Below, in pieces: positions 33,128 through 41,792 of a stretch of 64,000 nucleotides of DNA. The notes below the pieces were generated by a model, which had not been told where the DNA came from, did not search any database, and worked only from the letters and a program-made list of their open reading frames with translations. The DNA is taken from contig NZ_WBXM01000005.1 in the NCBI RefSeq assembly GCF_033042135.1, positions 186,001 through 250,000 on the forward strand, in the 5' to 3' direction. Source of the stretch: Haloechinothrix sp033042135 (GTDB lineage: Bacteria; Actinomycetota; Actinomycetes; Mycobacteriales; Pseudonocardiaceae). Within the stretch, counting starts at the first letter, position 1; each line of letters begins with the position of its first letter. The position numbers and the translations under genes are program-made.

Positions 33128-34000
33128 CTACGGCTTGGCGGGACCGTACCGTGGCCGCGGCTGGCAGCGCGGGCAGGAGTACGAAGACCGGTTGGTGAAC
33201 GGCTCCCTGCGGATCGGGGCACCACACCGCGGGCACGGTTCGCCTTCCTTGCCGTACACCGCCAGCGAGCGGGAGAAGTACCCCGACTCGCCGTTGACGT
33301 TGACGTACAGCGCGTCGAAGGACGTTCCCCCCGCATCGAGCGCCTCGGCGAGCACCTCGGTCACCGCCGCGAACAGCGCCCGCCCCGCTTCCCGCGTCAA
33401 CCCGCGCGTGCTGCGCGTGCCGTGCAGCCGGGCACGCCACAGTGCTTCGTCGGCGTAGATATTGCCGATCCCGGACACCAGCGACTGGTCCAGTAACCCG
33501 CGCTTCAACTCCGTACGCTTGGCGCGCAGCCCGCGCACGACCTCGTCGACGCGAAACGTCGGATCCACAGGATCCCGCGCGATGTGGGCGATCTCGACGG
33601 GCAGCCGTTCCTCCGCCACCTCACACAGCTCGGTGACCAGCATTCCGCCGAACGTTCGCTGATCCACGAAACGCAGCTCCCGGTGCGTGTCGGCGAAGCG
33701 AATGCGAGCCCGGAGGTGCCTCTCGTCGGGCGCGGCCGTAGGCTGCACCAGCAGCTGTCCGCTCATCCCCAGGTGGCCGAGCACCACGTCACCGGAACTC
33801 AGCTCGAACCACAAGTACTTCCCCCTGCGCCGCACCGCATCGATGCGATGACCGGCGACTCTGGCGCGGAAATCTGCTGCACCGGGAACGTGACGACGGA
33901 TCGCTCTAGGGTGCAGGATCTCGACGTCGGTGACCGTCGCCCCGGCGACATGCTCGGCCAAGCCCGCTCGGATGGCCTCGACCTCGGGGAGCTCAGGCAC
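33128..34000 (-). CDS. mutM: Formamidopyrimidine-DNA glycosylase MutM (Fpg)
   Basis: The 290-residue protein starts PELPEVEAIRAGL, with the catalytic proline exposed after Met removal. It has the conserved Lys region RRRGKYLWFEL, the H2TH segment QSLVSGIGNIYADEALWRA and a C-terminal zinc finger (CPRCGAPI...CPRCQ). It removes 8-oxoguanine and cleaves the abasic site. The GTG start at 34000 overlaps the rnc stop by 8 bp, so both are translated from one mRNA. A longer open frame exists upstream but would place the catalytic Pro internally, which excludes it. Confidence 0.95.
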   Translation of the reverse strand: MPELPEVEAIRAGLAEHVAGATVTDVEILHPRAIRRHVPGAADFRARVAGHRIDAVRRRGKYLWFELSSGDVVLGHLGMSGQLLVQPTAAPDERHLRARIRFADTHRELRFVDQRTFGGMLVTELCEVAEERLPVEIAHIARDPVDPTFRVDEVVRGLRAKRTELKRGLLDQSLVSGIGNIYADEALWRARLHGTRSTRGLTREAGRALFAAVTEVLAEALDAGGTSFDALYVNVNGESGYFSRSLAVYGKEGEPCPRCGAPIRREPFTNRSSYSCPRCQPRPRYGPAKP

Positions 34001-34787
34001 GGCCGTCGGGTCGGTGTCCCTCGCCTGCGGCACTGTCCCCGGACCTGCCGCTCTGCCCGGCCTGCTCGGCGCGTTCGGCCGATAGCACGCGCCACGCTGT
34101 CTCGGCGGCCTTCTGCTCGGCCTCTTTCTTGGTCCCCCCGTCGCCGTGGCCGAGCTCACGCCCGGCGACGACCACGGTTGCGGTGAACACCTTCTGATGG
34201 TCGGGACCGGTGTCGGCCACGCGATACTCGGGAACCCCGAGGGCGGCGGCCGCGGTCAGCTCTTGAAGGCTCGTCTTCCAGTCCAGTCCCGCGCCCCGAA
34301 GCGGTGCTTCGGCGAGCAGATCGGCGAACAGCCGGTGCACCAGGCCGCGCGCGGCCTCGATGCCGTGCTGGAGGTACACCGCGCCGATCATCGCCTCCAG
34401 CGTGTCCGCCAGGATGCTCGCTTTGTCGCGCCCGCCGGTGAGCTCCTCGCCTTTACCGAGCAACACGTGCGCGCCGAGGCCACCCTCGCCGAGTCGACGG
34501 GCCACCCCCGCCAGCGCCTGCATGTTGACCACGCTGGCGCGCAGCTTCGCGAGCTGCCCTTCCGGCAGCTCGGGATGCTCCGAGTAAAGATGATCGGTAA
34601 TCACCAGGCCGAGCACCGCGTCCCCGAGGAACTCGAGACGCTCATTCGGCATCAACCCACCGTTCTCGTAGGCATACGAGCGGTGGGTCAACGCCAACGT
34701 CAGCAGCTCCGGCTTGAGCTCAACGCCGAGCGCCTCGAGCAGGGGCGTGGGATCGGCCACGGGACCGATGTCCGACTGAGCTGCCAT
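33993..34787 (-). CDS. rnc: Ribonuclease III
   Basis: The 264-residue protein has the RNase III catalytic signature NERLEFLGDAVLGLVITDHLY (residues ~43-63), a second acidic cluster (ILADTLEAMIGAVYLQ), and a C-terminal double-stranded-RNA-binding domain (LQELTAAAALGVPEYRV, GHGDGGTKKEAEQKAAETAW). A C-terminal tail of about 30 residues follows. It processes rRNA precursors. It lies between rpmF (15 bp upstream) and mutM (overlap) in the conserved order. Confidence 0.96.
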   Translation of the reverse strand: MAAQSDIGPVADPTPLLEALGVELKPELLTLALTHRSYAYENGGLMPNERLEFLGDAVLGLVITDHLYSEHPELPEGQLAKLRASVVNMQALAGVARRLGEGGLGAHVLLGKGEELTGGRDKASILADTLEAMIGAVYLQHGIEAARGLVHRLFADLLAEAPLRGAGLDWKTSLQELTAAAALGVPEYRVADTGPDHQKVFTATVVVAGRELGHGDGGTKKEAEQKAAETAWRVLSAERAEQAGQSGRSGDSAAGEGHRPDGRA

Positions 34788-34801
34788 AAGCGCACCCGTA
34801 C

Positions 34802-34984
34802 TCAGGCGGGCTCAACGACCTGACGACCCGCGTACTGGCCACAGTTCGGGCACGCCACCTGCGGCGGCTTGGGTTCCCGGCACGCGCGGTTGGCGCACGG
34901 GACCAGCTGCACCGGGCTCGCCTTCCACTGCGAGCGCCGGGTCCGCGTGTTCGACCGCGACTTCTTCCGCTTCGGGACGGCCAC
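34802..34984 (-). CDS. rpmF: 50S ribosomal protein L32
   Basis: The 60-residue protein reads AVPKRKKSRSNTRTRRSQW at the start, and it has two CxxC-like zinc pairs (PCANRAC and ACPNCGQY). These are complete, so this is a zinc-binding form of L32. GTG 34984 is preceded by GAGGAGAG. It sits upstream of rnc and downstream of yceD, as in most bacteria. Confidence 0.97.
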   Translation of the reverse strand: MAVPKRKKSRSNTRTRRSQWKASPVQLVPCANRACREPKPPQVACPNCGQYAGRQVVEPA

Positions 34985-35058
34985 AGCTCACTCTCCTCAA
35001 CGTCAATTATCGGTGCGGCGCGGGTCCGTTCCCGGCCGTCACCGCTCACCAGCTTGAC

Positions 35059-35688
35059 TCACTCGTCTTCGCGAGGATTCTCACCAGGCGTCAGCTCGTC
35101 GAACCGCTCGACGAGGGCTGCCCACCGAGGATCAATACTCTCATGCTCGTGTCCGGCCTCGAGCTCGGCCCACTTGACACCGCAACCCGCACACAGACCC
35201 TGGCAATCCTCCGCGCACAACGGTACCAGCGGCAACGCGAGCACGACCGCGTCCCGCACCACCGGCTGCAGGTCGACACGGTCGTCGACGACGTGGCTGA
35301 CCTCGTCCTCCTCGGTGGTTCGCTCGGTGGTCGAGTCCGGGTAGGCGAACAGCTCGGTGATGGTGACCTCGATGTTCTCCGTCAATGGCTCGAGGCAGCG
35401 GGCGCACTGCCCCTGGGCACGCACGTTGATGTCCCCGGTGGCGAGCACACCTTCGACCACCGACTCGAGTAGCAAGTCCAGCTGGTAGACGGCACCTTGG
35501 TGTACTTCGATGACCTCGGGAATACCGATGGTGTGCTCGGCGGCCACGCGCATCCGCACCGGCCTGCTCGCGCCGGGACTCCTGCCGAACTCCCTGGTGT
35601 CGATCACCCAGGCGCCATCGCCGGTCAGGACCGCGGGCGGACCACCGGAGGTGGTCCGCTGGGAGTGGCTGTCGTGATACTCGGTCAT
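35059..35688 (-). CDS. YceD / DUF177 family protein
   Basis: The 209-residue protein carries the DUF177 pattern: a first half leading into CARCLEP with the following LTENIEVTITELFAYP, and a C-terminal VPLCAEDCQGLCAGCGVKWAELE cysteine cluster. Family members act near L32 and in 23S rRNA metabolism, but the exact role is unclear. ATG 35688 is chosen; the upstream open frame lacks conservation. The gene precedes rpmF with 74 bp between them, the classical yceD-rpmF pair. Confidence 0.88.
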   Translation of the reverse strand: MTEYHDSHSQRTTSGGPPAVLTGDGAWVIDTREFGRSPGASRPVRMRVAAEHTIGIPEVIEVHQGAVYQLDLLLESVVEGVLATGDINVRAQGQCARCLEPLTENIEVTITELFAYPDSTTERTTEEDEVSHVVDDRVDLQPVVRDAVVLALPLVPLCAEDCQGLCAGCGVKWAELEAGHEHESIDPRWAALVERFDELTPGENPREDE

Positions 35689-35821
35689 GGGATCGCTCGC
35701 AGAGTCGCAGGCAGGGTGGTCTACACCGGCAGGGGAAGGGCGCAACGGGCCGACCTCCCATGATAACGCGCGCCGTGGCGAGGGCGGTGCACCGGCGAGG
35801 AGGACCGCTACTCCGACGCTG

Positions 35822-36553
35822 TTACACGCCGTAATGCTGCCGCTGATGCTCGTAGGCCCCCCGCCCGTTGCCGATGCCGGACGCACGTAGGTGGTTCCTA
35901 CCCTGATCGACGGTGCGCAGCGTCTGGGAGAGCAGGTCGGAGAACTCGGCGAGTTTGCCGTCCACGTACGCGTCGCAGTCCTCCCGCTGCCGGTCGGCCT
36001 CGGCGTTGGCCTCGTCGACGATACGTGCCGCCTCGTTGTGCGAAGCCTGCACCACCTCGGTCTGCGACACCAGACGCTGCTGCTCGGTGAGCCCTTCCTG
36101 GACGGACCGATCGTAGGCTTCCTTGCCCGCCTGCACCATCCGCTCGGATTCCGCCCTGGCGCGCTCGGTGAGGTTCTCGTACTCGTTGCGCCCGTCGGCG
36201 ATGGTGCGGTCGGCCTCTGCGCGCGCGTCCGCCACGATCTTCTCCGCCTGCTCCCTCGCCTCGTTCACCAACCGTTCCGCCTCGGACCTGGCCTCGGAAA
36301 CGGTGGAAGCGGCCTCGTTGTTAGCCGACTCGATCGTCTCGTCCGCCTGCTTGCGCGCGGAGTTCAGCACCTCGTCACGCTTGTCGAGCACGTCCTGCGC
36401 GTCGTCGACCTCCCGGGGCAGCGCATCGCGCACATCGTCCAGCAGCTCGAGGACGTCCCCGCGCGGGACCACGCAGCTCGATGTCATGGGCACGCCACGG
36501 GCTTCTTCCACGATCGTGACGAGTTCGTCGAGAGCCTCGAACACCCGGTACAC
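35822..36553 (-). CDS. sepIVA: SepIVA-like septation coiled-coil protein
   Basis: The 243-residue protein starts YRVFEALDELVTIVEEARG followed by VPMTSSCVVPRGDVLELLDD, matching mycobacterial SepIVA (DivIVA-type). From residue ~75 it is one long coiled coil rich in Glu, Ala and Arg (ARSEAERLVNEAREQAEKI), with EGLTEQQRLVSQTEVV and CDAYVDGKLAEFSDLL near the end. In mycobacteria this protein is needed for septation and cell-wall precursor placement. GTG 36553 fits GGGAGAG at 7 bp; GTG 36559 would be too close. Genomic position between coaD and yceD is the same as in mycobacteria. Confidence 0.88.
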   Translation of the reverse strand: MYRVFEALDELVTIVEEARGVPMTSSCVVPRGDVLELLDDVRDALPREVDDAQDVLDKRDEVLNSARKQADETIESANNEAASTVSEARSEAERLVNEAREQAEKIVADARAEADRTIADGRNEYENLTERARAESERMVQAGKEAYDRSVQEGLTEQQRLVSQTEVVQASHNEAARIVDEANAEADRQREDCDAYVDGKLAEFSDLLSQTLRTVDQGRNHLRASGIGNGRGAYEHQRQHYGV

Positions 36554-36718
36554 GGCCACTCTCCCTTGCTCAGCTGCACTCACAGCACCTACCGCCAGCC
36601 TGGACACCGCCACTGCTCCGGCGGAGCACCACCCGACGTAGGGCAAGTCTGCCTCACCATAGCCGACACCCCGTGCAGGTAGCCCTTCACCGGGCGTGTC
36701 CCGGCACCCCTGAGGTCC

Positions 36719-36752
36719 CTGGGGTACCTTCGGCAGGCTGCGGCTACCCCAG
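36719..36752 (-). terminator. Possible terminator of rsmD-coaD
   Basis: CTGGGGTA (36719-36726) pairs with TACCCCAG (36745-36752) around an 18-base loop that itself can fold. The right arm includes the coaD stop codon. The sequence continues into the intergenic space before sepIVA. Moderate evidence only. Confidence 0.4.
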
Positions 36753-37226
36753 CTCCGCGACGCGGTCCAGCAACCGCTGCTGGATGAGCTCCGGAACCAG
36801 GTGAGAGACGTCGCCGCCGTAGGTGGCGATCTCCTTGACGAGCGAGCTGGACAGGAAGCTGTACTCGGGGTTGGTCGAGATGAACAGCGTCTCAACGCCG
36901 GACAGGCGCTGGTTCATCTGCGACATCTGGAGCTCGTAGTCGAAGTCGCTGACCGCGCGCAGGCCTTTGGCGATCGCGGGGATGCCGTTGTCCCGGCAGT
37001 AGTCCACCAGCAAGCCGTGCCAGGAGTCCACCCGCACGTTGCCGTACTCGGCGGTCACCTCGCGCAGCATCGCCATACGCTCGTCGATGGAGAACAGGCC
37101 CTTCTTGCTCTTGTTGATCAATACGGCGACGACGACCTCGTCGAACAACCGCGAGCACCGTTCGATGATGTCGAGATGCCCGTTCGTCGCCGGATCGTAG
37201 GAGCCGGGACACACCACGCTGATCAT
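36744..37226 (-). CDS. coaD: Phosphopantetheine adenylyltransferase
   Basis: The 160-residue protein starts ISVVCPGSYDPATNGHLDII, giving the nucleotidyltransferase (T/H)xGH motif, and has KGLRAVSDFDYELQMSQMN and LFISTNPEYSFLSSSLVKEI. It makes dephospho-CoA from phosphopantetheine and ATP. ATG 37226 fits the family start; an upstream open extension has no conservation. The gene lies 82 bp downstream of rsmD, the usual rsmD-coaD pair. Confidence 0.95.
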   Translation of the reverse strand: MISVVCPGSYDPATNGHLDIIERCSRLFDEVVVAVLINKSKKGLFSIDERMAMLREVTAEYGNVRVDSWHGLLVDYCRDNGIPAIAKGLRAVSDFDYELQMSQMNQRLSGVETLFISTNPEYSFLSSSLVKEIATYGGDVSHLVPELIQQRLLDRVAELG

Positions 37227-37308
37227 GCCGCGGACAGTAGCAGCCTGCGGACCGGCCAGAACGTCATAGGTGCGCCGCGGCACCCGTGCTCCTCGCGCCT
37301 TCCCGGTC

Positions 37309-37875
37309 TCACCCGGTCTCACCCGGGCGATACTCGGCCCAGTAGACGGTGGTGTCCCGGTAGCGCTGCACCCGGATCACGTCGAAGCCAGGGGGCCAGC
37401 AGTCCTCACCGTCGGGCGGCGACCGCTCGATGATCACCAGGCCACCGTCGCCGACCCAACCGCCCGCGGCCAGCGCCGCCATCTCCGACCGCAGCTGCGC
37501 GTCGGTGACCGCGTACGGGGGATCGACCAGCACCAGGTCGGCGCGCACCGCAGCGGGGCAGGCCAGTGCCTTGGCGACGGTGGCGTGCCGCACCGTGCCA
37601 CCGAGACCGACCTCGGCGACATTGCGCCGGAGGATCGCCACAGCCTTGCGATCCTCCTCCACGAAGTAGACATCGGCTGCACCGCGCGACAGCGCCTCCA
37701 GGCCCAGCGCACCCGAACCCGCGTACAGGTCGAGCACCGTGGCGTCGACCACCTCCCCGGCCGCCTCCAGCGCGTTGAACAGCGACTCCCTGACGCGTTC
37801 CGTCGTCGGTCTCGTCCCGCGTTGCGGCACCCGCAATCGGCGGCCCCGAGCCGTTCCGGACACGATCCTGGCCAC
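37309..37875 (-). CDS. rsmD: 16S rRNA (guanine-966-N2)-methyltransferase RsmD
   Basis: The 188-residue protein has the SAM-binding motif VLDLYAGSGALGLEALSRGA and the catalytic motif DLVLVDPPYAV. The N-terminal RIVSGTARGRRLRVP and TRPTTERVRESLFNAL are characteristic of RsmD. It methylates G966 of 16S rRNA. It starts 157 bp from the divergent HelD gene. Confidence 0.95.
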   Translation of the reverse strand: MARIVSGTARGRRLRVPQRGTRPTTERVRESLFNALEAAGEVVDATVLDLYAGSGALGLEALSRGAADVYFVEEDRKAVAILRRNVAEVGLGGTVRHATVAKALACPAAVRADLVLVDPPYAVTDAQLRSEMAALAAGGWVGDGGLVIIERSPPDGEDCWPPGFDVIRVQRYRDTTVYWAEYRPGETG

Positions 37876-38032
37876 GCCGATACCCTCCCGTCTCCGTACG
37901 TGCCCGTACCCGCCTGCACACAGCGGTACGCCCCGGGGGAACAGCCAACCCCCGCCTGCTCCCGCGATGCGCAGCCTTCAGCGTATTCTCGGTTCCTTCG
38001 GGCGCTACGAGCGAGTTCGCAAGGAGAAGCGC

Positions 38033-40174
38033 GTGTCGGAATCCTGGGTGGTCCGCTCGGAGATCGCCAGCGAGCAAACGCATGTCGACAGGGTGTATGC
38101 CCGGGTCGACGAGCTGCGCCGCCAGGCGGAGGACATGCGCGACCGCGGGTATGAGCTGGGACACGGCGCGCAACGCGAAGCGGTGTTCGAGCAGGCGTCG
38201 ATGCTGTTCGAACGCGACGTGATGGTCTCGCACGCGAACCACACGCTGCACACGCTCGACGCCGAGTCCGAAGGGCTCGTCTTCGGCAGGCTGGACACCT
38301 CCGCGGGCGAGACGATCCACGTCGGACGGCTGGGCATCCGCGACGGCGACTTCGACAACCTGGTCACCGACTGGCGTGCCGACGCAGCGGCACCCTTCTA
38401 CCAGGCCAGCGCCGAGGAGCCGATGGGCATGATCCGGCGCCGGGCCATCCAGTGCACCGGCCGCACCGTGACCGGTATCGACGACGACGTCCTCATGCCG
38501 CACGCGGTACCGCAGGACCTGCGCGTCGTCGGGGAAGGCGCGCTGCTGACCGCGCTCGCCGAGGCCCGAGGCGACCACATGCGCGACATCGTCCGCACCA
38601 TCCAGCGCGAGCAGGACGCGATCATCCGCGCGCCGTGGCGTGGCGTCACCGAGATCACCGGTGGGCCGGGAACCGGGAAGACAGCGGTGGCACTCCACCG
38701 GGCGGCTTACCTGCTGTACCGGTACCGCAAACGGATCGGCGGCGGCGGTGTCCTGGTGGTCGGCCCATCGGCCGCGTTCGTCGGTTACATCTCGCGGGTG
38801 CTGCCCGCGATGGGCGAGACCAGCGTCGAGTTGCGCGCGCTCGGTGAGGTACTCGACGGGTACACCGCCTGTCGAGCCGACCAGCCGCAGCTCGCCGCGC
38901 TCAAGGGATCGGTGCGGATGCGCACGGTCCTGCGGCGCGCTGTCCGCGACACCCCGCCCGGGGTTCCCGATCAGTTACGCATCGTGTACCAGGGGGAGGT
39001 CCTCACCCTGGATGCCGGGCAGCTCGAAGCGGTGCGCGGCCGGGTACTCGCGAGAGGCGCGCAGCCCAACCGGTGCCGCGTGCACGCCGCCGAGGCCCTG
39101 CTCGAGGCACTCGCCACCGCGGCGCCGTCCCATTCGGCCGACGGTAGACCGATCGAAAGGACGCGCCTGATCGCCGAGCTCGGCGAGCGGCTGGAGTTCC
39201 ACCGCTTCCTGGTCACCTGGTGGCCGGTACTGCGCCCGGCGGAGGTGCTCCGCTGGCTCGGTGACGAGCGACGGCTCGCGCGAGCGGCCGGACGGACGTT
39301 GGACCGCGAGGAGGTCGCGGAGCTCGCCGCCTCGCTTGCCTGCGGCGAAACGGGCTACTCGCCTGCCGACATCGCCCTGCTCGACGAGATCCGCGCGCTG
39401 GTTGGACGTCCGAGGCGCGACAGGCAGGCGCACCGGTACCCGGCGGATCACGGCGAGCCGCGACGGCAGCGCCGAGCGCTGCCGGAACACTACGACGAGT
39501 ACAGTCACGTGATCGTCGACGAGGCGCAGGATTTGTCCCCGATGCAGTGGCGCATGATCGGCCGTCGGGGACGGTCAGCCAGCTGGACGATCGTGGGCGA
39601 TCCGGCGCAGTCCTCGTGGGTGTCGACCGGAAAGTCGAGCGGGGCGGACGAGGTGGCGGCTGCGCGCGCGGAGGCGCTCGGCAGCCAACCCGCGAGCAGG
39701 CACTTCACCCTCCGCACCAACTACCGCAACCCGGCCGAGATCTTCGCGCTGGCCGCGACCGTGGTCACCGGACACGCCGATGGCGTGGACGGCGCGGACC
39801 TGCCGGAGGCGGTGCGCCGAACCGGTATCCGGCCACGGATCACCGCCGTCGACCCGGCCTCGCTCGAGGGCGACGTCCGCGCGGCGGCGGTGGAGATGCT
39901 CGAGCTCGTCGATGGCACCGTCGCGGTGCTCGGCGCCGTCGCGCGGGTGGCCGAGCTCGACAAGTTCCTGCACGGTGTCCCCCGCGATCGCCTCACGGTC
40001 GCGGGCAGCGTCGACTGCAAAGGGCTGGAGTACGACGCCGTGGTACTGGTCGAGCCGGGCGAGATCGTGACGGAGTCGCCCGCGGGCAGGCGCATGCTGT
40101 ACGTCGCCACGTCGCGGGCGACGCACCGGCTCACGGTGCTGGCCTCCGACCCGGATCGCTGGCGCCCGGCCTGA
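38033..40174 (+). CDS. helD: HelD-like UvrD-family helicase (RNA polymerase recycling type)
   Basis: The 713-residue protein has an N-terminal coiled coil (HVDRVYARVDELRRQAEDM) and family-typical IHVGRLGIRDGD. The superfamily-1 ATPase motifs are GGPGTGKTAVALHRAAYLLY (~residue 209), VDEAQDLSPMQW (~495), FTLRTNYRNPAEIF and CKGLEYDAVVLVEPGEI. This is the layout of actinobacterial HelD, which frees stalled RNA polymerase and, in HelR variants, protects it from rifamycins. The sequence alone does not show whether it confers resistance. The GTG at 38033 follows AAGGAGAAGC. It is divergent from rsmD. Confidence 0.85.
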   Translation: MSESWVVRSEIASEQTHVDRVYARVDELRRQAEDMRDRGYELGHGAQREAVFEQASMLFERDVMVSHANHTLHTLDAESEGLVFGRLDTSAGETIHVGRLGIRDGDFDNLVTDWRADAAAPFYQASAEEPMGMIRRRAIQCTGRTVTGIDDDVLMPHAVPQDLRVVGEGALLTALAEARGDHMRDIVRTIQREQDAIIRAPWRGVTEITGGPGTGKTAVALHRAAYLLYRYRKRIGGGGVLVVGPSAAFVGYISRVLPAMGETSVELRALGEVLDGYTACRADQPQLAALKGSVRMRTVLRRAVRDTPPGVPDQLRIVYQGEVLTLDAGQLEAVRGRVLARGAQPNRCRVHAAEALLEALATAAPSHSADGRPIERTRLIAELGERLEFHRFLVTWWPVLRPAEVLRWLGDERRLARAAGRTLDREEVAELAASLACGETGYSPADIALLDEIRALVGRPRRDRQAHRYPADHGEPRRQRRALPEHYDEYSHVIVDEAQDLSPMQWRMIGRRGRSASWTIVGDPAQSSWVSTGKSSGADEVAAARAEALGSQPASRHFTLRTNYRNPAEIFALAATVVTGHADGVDGADLPEAVRRTGIRPRITAVDPASLEGDVRAAAVEMLELVDGTVAVLGAVARVAELDKFLHGVPRDRLTVAGSVDCKGLEYDAVVLVEPGEIVTESPAGRRMLYVATSRATHRLTVLASDPDRWRPA

Positions 40175-40183
40175 GCTGCCTGC

Positions 40184-41749
40184 TCACTCGCCAGGAACGG
40201 CCACCCTGGTGCGGGTGGCGCGGCCACGCAGGGCGACCACGTCGTACTCCCGCCAACGTTCCCGCTCGTCGTCGCTTGCCCGTTCCACGACCGACATCGC
40301 GGCCGCGACGTGGCCGGGCAGTCCCTTCGCGAGCTCGGTGAGCCGTGCCGCCATGTTCACGGGATCGCCGATGACCGTGTACTCCAACCTGCTCTCCGCG
40401 CCGACGTTGCCCGCGACGGCCTGTCCCCCTGCCACTCCGATCCCGACGGAGAACTCCGGTACCTCCCTGGCCAGTCGGGTCATGGTCGCTCGTGCCGCGG
40501 CCAGCGCCTTACCGGAAGCGTTCGTCACGGGCGAGGGCGCGCCGAAGATCGCGAGTGCCGCGTCGCCCTGGAACTTGTTCACGAACCCGTCGTGGGAGTG
40601 CACCTCGTCGACGACCACGGTGAAGAAGCGGTTGAGCACCTCAACCACCTCGGTGGGCGGCCGGGTCTGCGCGATCTGGGTCGAGCCTGCCACATCGACG
40701 AACAGCACCACTACGTCGCGCACCTCGCCGCCGAGCTGCAGCTGCCGGGACAGCGCTGCCCTGGCGACCTCCTCGCCGACGTGCTTGCCGAACAGATCCC
40801 TGATCCGTTCCCGTTCCCGCAGCCCGGCGACCATTCGGTTCATGCTGGCCTGTAGCTCGCCGAGCTCGGTGCCGTCGAACACCACCACCTCGGTGTCGAG
40901 GTCACCTTGCTCCACCCTGGCCAGCGCGGCACGCACGGTCCGGATCGGGGCGGTGGTGGCACGGGTGTTGAGCACGGTGAGCACGAATCCCGACACCAGC
41001 GAAACCAACCCGAGCGCGAGCACGGTCACCACGAGCTGCAGCTGATCGATACCGGGCTGGAACAGCGTCAGCAGCGCGACCACCATCAGGACGAGGATGG
41101 GCACCGCCGAACCGACCGCCCAGAACACCAGCGTCCGGATCGTCACCCCGAGGGCCAGTCTGCGCGGCGGGGGGCCGTCGGCCAGCGCGCGTGCCGCGAT
41201 CGGGCGCAGCGAGAACTCGCTGAGCAAGTACGCGTTGGCGCAGGTGACGGTACCGCTGAGTAGGATGCTCAATGCCACCTTCGGCACCACATCGGGTTGC
41301 ACGAAGGCATACAGCACCGTGAACAGCAGGAACCCACCCAGCCACAACACGGCCTGCATGAACGTCAGCTCAGCAGGCAGCCGCAACGTGGCCCTTCGCT
41401 GGTACTCGTCGAGCTCCGAGCCCTCGGTGGCCCACCGCACCACCCGCAGTCCCCTGGCGATGCCCCATGCGGTGCCGCCGATCAACGCGACCGCGATATA
41501 GGTGGGCACCGCAACGAAGTTGACGAGCACCAGGTCCCGGACGAATACACTCGGGCCGGGGATCACCACGGTGACCAGGGCGATAGACACCGCGGCCCCG
41601 ACTGCGTTGGCGGCCAGCAGCGAGCCGATGAGCAGGATCCGGACACGCAGTCGCAGCCTGCGACCGTGCTCGATATCGGAGCCGAGCAACCACGAGCCGA
41701 GCGGGCGCTCCCTGAGCACCCTGTCGTCTCGCGTAACCCAACCCAGCAC
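40184..41749 (-). CDS. Membrane adenylate/guanylate cyclase
   Basis: The roughly 521-residue protein has about six membrane segments in its first 280 residues (ILLIGSLLAANAVGAAVSIA, VAVALIGGTAWGI and others). A HAMP-type linker follows (TTAPIRTVRAALARVEQGDLD), then a class III cyclase domain (VVLFVDVAGSTQIAQ with metal-binding Asp, FVNKFQGDAALAIFGAP, GIGVAGGQAVAGNVGAESRLEYTVIGDPVNMAARL). GTG 41749 has AAAGGGCTGAC upstream; an earlier TTG overlaps pyc. It starts 44 bp after the pyc stop. The ligand it senses is unknown. Confidence 0.88.
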   Translation of the reverse strand: MLGWVTRDDRVLRERPLGSWLLGSDIEHGRRLRLRVRILLIGSLLAANAVGAAVSIALVTVVIPGPSVFVRDLVLVNFVAVPTYIAVALIGGTAWGIARGLRVVRWATEGSELDEYQRRATLRLPAELTFMQAVLWLGGFLLFTVLYAFVQPDVVPKVALSILLSGTVTCANAYLLSEFSLRPIAARALADGPPPRRLALGVTIRTLVFWAVGSAVPILVLMVVALLTLFQPGIDQLQLVVTVLALGLVSLVSGFVLTVLNTRATTAPIRTVRAALARVEQGDLDTEVVVFDGTELGELQASMNRMVAGLRERERIRDLFGKHVGEEVARAALSRQLQLGGEVRDVVVLFVDVAGSTQIAQTRPPTEVVEVLNRFFTVVVDEVHSHDGFVNKFQGDAALAIFGAPSPVTNASGKALAAARATMTRLAREVPEFSVGIGVAGGQAVAGNVGAESRLEYTVIGDPVNMAARLTELAKGLPGHVAAAMSVVERASDDERERWREYDVVALRGRATRTRVAVPGE

Positions 41750-41792
41750 GTCAGCCCTTTGTCCGGTTTCCTGACTCCAGCTTCCCGGCAGG

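Noticed and set aside
32241..33440. Long minus-strand frame opposite the acidic repeat protein
   Set aside because: It is Val/Arg-rich low-complexity sequence caused by the repeat's codon pattern, runs into mutM antisense, and lacks a family. The plus frame has a ribosome binding site and a signal-like N-terminus.
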